Source of the DNA: Xiphophorus maculatus
Taxonomy: Eukaryota; Chordata; Actinopteri; Cyprinodontiformes; Poeciliidae
Direction: 5' to 3'
Length of the DNA stretch: 64,000 bases
NCBI RefSeq assembly: GCF_002775205.1
Contig: NC_036460.1
Coordinates: 17,574,402-17,638,401 of the forward strand
Within the stretch, counting starts at the first letter, position 1. Each line of letters starts with the position of its first letter. Positions 60,901 through 64,000 of this stretch are shown piece after piece. The translations under genes and the position numbers were made by a program. A model generated the notes under the pieces. It was not told the DNA's origin and ran no database searches. It saw only the letters and a program-made list of their open reading frames with translations.

Positions 60901-62549
60901 TGCACGCAGCTTTTCTCCTTTTAAAACGTTCTGTTTTCAAATTTATTGTACTTCAAGCTTCAATGACAGCACAGCAATCTTGTTCTGCACTTTTGTTGTA
61001 AAAATCACAAAATGCATTAATTGTGTGTTTTTTGTGAGCCCGAAAGTCACTTTCCTTGTAATCTTTTATCAATGGAGGCGATCCGCAGGTGTCTGCTCTG
61101 CTCTTTGATGCTCATTGTAGCGGTGTTGCCTTTTATTCAGCTTTTAATAGGTTTAGCTTCCTAAGCTCCTCCTTACCAACCATCTGCCAGCACACACTGT
61201 TTTGATCTGTATCAATGCACTGATTATTTTTGAACAAGTGTAGATGTCTAAATTACCATGACATATACCCTATTGAGATTAGATCACTTCCTCTTCAATA
61301 CTGAATGCTTATCTAGAACATAGCTAAGCAGCTGAACCAGCACAGTAACACTGTAACAGGTGCTATCTCACTAGTAATTACTCTCCCACCTGTTCTTTCC
61401 AGATAAATCCTTATCTGTCACACAGTAAATGTTTCTCATTGATTTTCACTGAACTGCACATGCCTCGGTGTTCCCCAGATGAACTGGGTTTAGCCTGTAA
61501 AAAGGTCAAATCTCTGAGAATCAACACGCAGGTCAGAACACGGAAATGAGGTTTACTGTCACTTAGACTGATCACTAAATAAATCTGAAAAGGTAATTCC
61601 TACATGTTTGTGAGCAGCAGTTGTAGCTATTAAGGTGTTTAAGAAAATGTACAATTAATTGCACCTCTTTTAAATGTTCTGGCAGCCAGACTCAAAACTT
61701 CTTTCTTTTCTAGAACACCCACCACCCGAGAGACGAGTTTTGTCGAGAAAATGAAGAAAACTGTGAGTGATTTCATATTTTTGTTTTGCTAACGCATGTA
61801 GCTTCAGATTTCAAAACTCCTGCTGGGACTCCTGTGGTCCTCTGTTCTCAAGCCAGGACTATAAATAATGAGTCTGGTTTTGAATCCTGTGGTTTAGCAA
61901 CAAATGGCTTGGATACCATGACGGTTGTAGATGAGACTTTAGTTATCATTGCTACATTTAAGCACATGTAAATATTTCTTTTTTGCTTAGCAACCAGACG
62001 GAATATATGCAATAATTTGAAGTGCCGATTCTGCCCTTCCATGTGCAAAATGTAAACATCCTTTTGTCGATTTGCGCTCAGGGAAAGAACATCATAGTTT
62101 TCTACGGCTCTCAGACGGGGACAGCTGAGGAGTTTGCCAACAGGCTCGCCAAAGATTCTCAGCGCTACGGCATGAAAGGAATGGCTGCCGATCCGGAGGA
62201 ATACAGCATGGTAACCTGCATCAGAGAATCCACTCACGCACTGCAGGAGTCACATAATATGACGTTCTAAATTTTTAACGCTAGTCAGACATTAAAATGC
62301 ATGAACTCACTTTCTCACAGTTCTTTTCCAGTTGTACAGAATATATCAATTTTTTTTATCTGCTGTGTTTAATGTTTGCACTTCACGTCGTTTCAGGGGG
62401 AACTGGCCCGTCTGGCTGAGATTGAGAACTCTCTCGCTATATTCTGCATGGCCACATACGGAGAAGGAGATCCCACTGATAACGCCCAGGACTTTTATGA
62501 CTGGCTGCAGGAGAATGATGATGAAGACCTCTCTGGCCTGAACTACACT
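54931..62549 (+). CDS. por: NADPH-cytochrome P450 reductase, N-terminal 167 residues (continues beyond window)
   Basis: POR is the ER-anchored diflavin enzyme that passes electrons from NADPH via FAD and FMN to microsomal P450s, heme oxygenase and squalene monooxygenase. Coding exons present: 54931-55100 (exon begins at 54917), 61714-61762, 62082-62210 and 62397-62549, joining to 501 bases in one frame. The first exon gives an acidic luminal segment and the membrane anchor (LDLFLFSLIVGLVIYWFM). The next gives the linker ending in FVEKMKKT. The third carries the FMN-phosphate loop (FYGSQTGTAEEFANRLAKD), and the fourth ATYGEGDPTDNAQDFYDWL of the flavodoxin domain. Start context CCAACATGG is good. 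No exon for the next conserved block (VFGLGNKTYEHF) is found in 62550-64000, so the gene continues to the right. The 6.6-kb intron 55101-61713 contains a possible alternative first exon. Confidence 0.96.
55194..55483. mobile_element. Non-autonomous hAT MITE (290 bp) with 8-bp target duplication
   Basis: The left part CAAGGTTTCCCCAG and the right part CACTGGGGGAAACC are inverted repeats, with further inverted AAGCCTGGTGG words inside. The 8-mer ATGCAGCT flanks both sides exactly (55186-55193 and 55484-55491), as expected for hAT transposition. No coding capacity. Confidence 0.87.
55893..55975. repeat. Fish interspersed repeat (ttatttatattgctgcaattc type)
   Basis: The stretch resembles a very common fish repeat with an ATTCAATT start, a ttatttatat..gc..aattcaca core and a gcactttacaaa end. 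The copy is short and degenerate. Confidence 0.55.
56785..56895. mobile_element. Tc1-like fragment in por intron
   Basis: Words such as gtggtgtatttgtattcacc, catttacagttgtgagtgtc and ttggggcatgtctcta match a segment of the fish Tc1 family found repeatedly in this window. It is only about 110 bp. Confidence 0.5.
58316..58378 (+). promoter_or_regulatory. Candidate internal por promoter: X-box, CCAAT and TATA-like boxes
   Basis: In order: GTTGCCATAGCAAT (58316-58329), one base from the RFX X-box consensus GTNRCCNNRGYAAC; CCAAT (58348-58352); and a TATA-like GATAAAAAA (58370-58378). A further inverted CCAAT (ATTGG) is at 58274-58278. Spacing is that of a normal RNA polymerase II promoter, with a start expected near 58400. 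It lies 0.57 kb before the candidate alternative por exon. No transcript evidence is available. Confidence 0.4.
58949..58998 (+). CDS. por: Candidate alternative first coding exon of por with an N-myristoylation signal
   Basis: ATG at 58949 has G at -3 and G at +4. The exon would encode MGCVFSLPEDRRDAAE plus two bases and end at a donor AG/GTCAGT (58998/58999). The two leftover bases AG combine with the first base of por exon 3 (61714) to give Arg, and the frame then continues as TPTTRETSFVEKMKKT, so the splice is phase-perfect. Gly2 with Ser6 fits the N-myristoyltransferase consensus and Cys3 the palmitoylation seen in Src-family kinases (MGCxxS). Such an isoform would lack the transmembrane anchor. 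An out-of-frame ATG five bases upstream has a weak context. A chance frame of 17 codons cannot be excluded without transcript or comparative data. Confidence 0.35.
60000..60880. repeat. Foldback element, left arm split by a hAT insertion
   Basis: The left arm (60000-60033 continued at 60723-60751) and the right arm (60813-60880) are inverted copies of one another at roughly 75-80 percent by eye. Shared words include CTCCAGTCCT, GTCCTG.AAC, CTGCTCCAA and GAATCAAA. Without the insertion the element is about 190 bp. It resembles a common fish repeat of small palindromic elements. Confidence 0.75.
60034..60714. mobile_element. Nested non-autonomous hAT element (681 bp)
   Basis: It begins TAAGGCTGAAAC and ends CAGCAGTCCTT, with the 8-mer TTTGGATG on each side (60026-60033 and 60715-60722). 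Internal words such as attaatcgattg near 60679 resemble the common fish hAT group with ATTAATCG repeats near the termini. The uninterrupted sequence of the host repeat is independently predicted by its other arm, which confirms the insertion site. Confidence 0.82.
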
Positions 62550-64000
62550 GTGAGTCTTTATCGTTAGAGTTTTTTCTTTTAAATAAGCTAGTAATGATGC
62601 AGGGATGATGCACTGATGTGCAATGCAGCTTGTGCGCAACACTGAACCTCTCTCTGACATCCTTATCTTATTGTTCTTTTACTGCAATTATTAATCATTT
62701 AAATACATCATCAGATATTTCTTTCAGTGTTTTGAAGAGGATGAGATCCATAGGATTTAACATACCACCAGAGGCTTTAGATGATATAAAGACTATACTT
62801 TACAGGAATGTTTAATTTATGATTTTGTTTATTCTGAAGGTTGTAATATTTGTGCATATAGTAAGTTAATTTTTGTGCTTTTATATTTTTTTTCTTTGAC
62901 TTTTCACCAGTAACTTGCCTGGACTGACTTTTAAGATAAATCCCACACACCTACAGTACATGCTGGGTTGTGTTACAAAATTTCTTTTGATTAAGCAAAT
63001 TTAGGCTAATAAAAATGTCAGCAAAAAGTCTTCAAACTTAGACCATACAGCCACAAATTCCTATAGTTCACTGGCATTTTATGTGACAGACCAACACAAA
63101 GTAGTGCATAGTTATCGAGTGGAAGGAAAATGATCTATGGCTTTAACATTTTTCCTTTAAGGTTGAAATGTTGGTGTAGTTGCAGCAAATGGTAGTAGTT
63201 CAACGTTTTGTAAATTCCTTTGCAAATTCTGCATCCATTTTCATCAGAATCACTGAGGGCTTTCAAATTTAATTCAAATTAAATTCAAAAATACTTTATT
63301 GATCCCAGAGGGAAATTGAATAACTACCAAAAAGGTTGTGGTGCAAGACCCAGTTCTAAACTTGTTCTCTAAAAGAACTTGATTGCTTTTCCACCACCAG
63401 AGCCAAGTCAGAGCCATGTTATTAAATCACTTTAAATGTCTCATTCATATATTGTTTTATTCAGGGTTTTTGTGGAAAATTGTAGTGCTTGGAGACAATT
63501 TTACCTCACAAATATTAGTTTTCCCAGAATCTCTGCAAACCGATTCTATAACATCACCTTCATTCATTAATGCTGTTTTAAAGAACCAGCAGTGCTGGTG
63601 TAGGTTTACCAGACCCAATCAGCTGATTTCTGATCAGCTGATTAAAGGTTGTTGTCCCCCCCCCCCCCCCCCCCGGCCCAAAAGAAAACTAATGCTGGGA
63701 GTTTCTAGCACCAAAAGCCAGAGTTTCTTTTGGTTAAAAACACAAAGAACTGGTGATTAGTAAGCTCCAGATAAACACTGAAACCAATTTGTTGGAAAAG
63801 GCTCCAGAGTTGTGGGTCTTTTGAGTCAGCATGTTTACAATCTGAACAGATCTTTTTTCCATCCTTCACACTAGATGAAATATGGTAAGTCACATAATAA
63901 GTGTAGTTAAATTCTGCTTAAAACATACTTTTTTTTTTTTTTACCCCTCCAGGGGGTCCTTTGTGGGCTCTAGTGTCCCTTATATGATAGTAGGCTGACA
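62550..64000 (+). other. por intron running off the window
   Basis: No exon encoding the next POR block is found. The interval has a Tc1-like terminal fragment (63010-63240, with ggcattttatgtgacagacc), a copy of the actttattgatcccagaggg repeat (63288-63317), a poly-C tract (63656-63674) and a poly-T run (63929-63940). Confidence 0.6.
63010..63240. mobile_element. Tc1-like terminal fragment
   Basis: The words cactggcattttatgtgaca, gaccaacacaaagtagtgca and gagtggaaggaaaatgat are close to the terminal region of the fish Tc1 group also present at 9222. No transposase part follows. Confidence 0.6.

Larger units (their letters stand above)
59001..61713 (+). other. por intron segment after the candidate alternative exon
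   Basis: No further coding exon is recognised. It contains the foldback repeat with nested hAT element (60000-60880) and otherwise AT-rich unique DNA. A good acceptor (TTTCTTTTCTAG) precedes the por exon at 61714. Confidence 0.5.

Noticed and set aside
1-64000. CRISPR arrays, operons, phage or bacterial features
   Set aside because: The repeats are microsatellites and transposons; genes have introns and vertebrate protein families, so none of these applies.
1-64000. tRNA, rRNA or microRNA genes
   Set aside because: The only tRNA-like promoter is the SINE at 36388-36586, which lacks a complete cloverleaf; no rRNA was recognised. I looked for the miR-301/454 seed context known near this human 17q22 region and did not see it.

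Overview
This window is vertebrate genomic DNA, almost certainly from a ray-finned (teleost) fish. Genes are split into short exons with GT/AG introns. The non-coding DNA is AT-rich and full of (TTA), (TTC), (CA) and homopolymer runs, and it is littered with fish-type Tc1, hAT, tRNA-SINE and LTR debris. There is no prokaryotic or viral gene organisation. The species cannot be named from the sequence alone.

Five protein-coding genes can be reconstructed exon by exon. (1) hip1, + strand, 246-5766: the 3' part only, encoding the clathrin/actin adaptor's C-terminal THATCH (I/LWEQ) domain. (2) ypel2, - strand, 22466-16947: complete 119-aa Yippee zinc protein, with a probable non-coding first exon near 30.3 kb. 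(3) gdpd1, - strand, 41278-33919: complete 317-aa glycerophosphodiester phosphodiesterase in ten coding exons, plus a non-coding first exon near 41.9-42.1 kb. (4) tmem120a, + strand, 44202-47349: complete 339-aa membrane protein in twelve exons. (5) por, + strand, 54931 to beyond the window: the first 167 residues (membrane anchor and start of the FMN domain) of NADPH-cytochrome P450 reductase, with a non-coding first exon ending at 50912.

Layout: hip1 and ypel2 are convergent; ypel2 and gdpd1 are tandem on the minus strand; gdpd1 and tmem120a are divergent, sharing about 2 kb; tmem120a and por are tandem. In human, HIP1, POR and TMEM120A lie together on 7q11.23 while GDPD1 and YPEL2 lie together on 17q22, so this block joins two human neighbourhoods. 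The genes do not form one pathway. POR, GDPD1 and TMEM120A are all membrane proteins with links to lipid or ER metabolism, but this is not evidence of co-regulation.

The observation most worth following up is a candidate alternative first exon of por at 58949-58998. It has a good start context, encodes a textbook myristoylation/palmitoylation start (MGCVFS), and ends at a donor whose phase matches por exon 3 exactly. It lies about 0.6 kb downstream of an X-box, a CCAAT box and a TATA-like box. If used, it would replace the transmembrane anchor of P450 reductase with a lipid anchor. Other structural finds include a hAT element nested in a foldback repeat whose other arm records the empty site, a 176-bp near-identical duplication flanking the last gdpd1 exon, a solo LTR and two hAT MITEs with intact target duplications, a 1.38-kb inverted-terminus element, and a palindromic array of AATAAA motifs at the 3' end of hip1.
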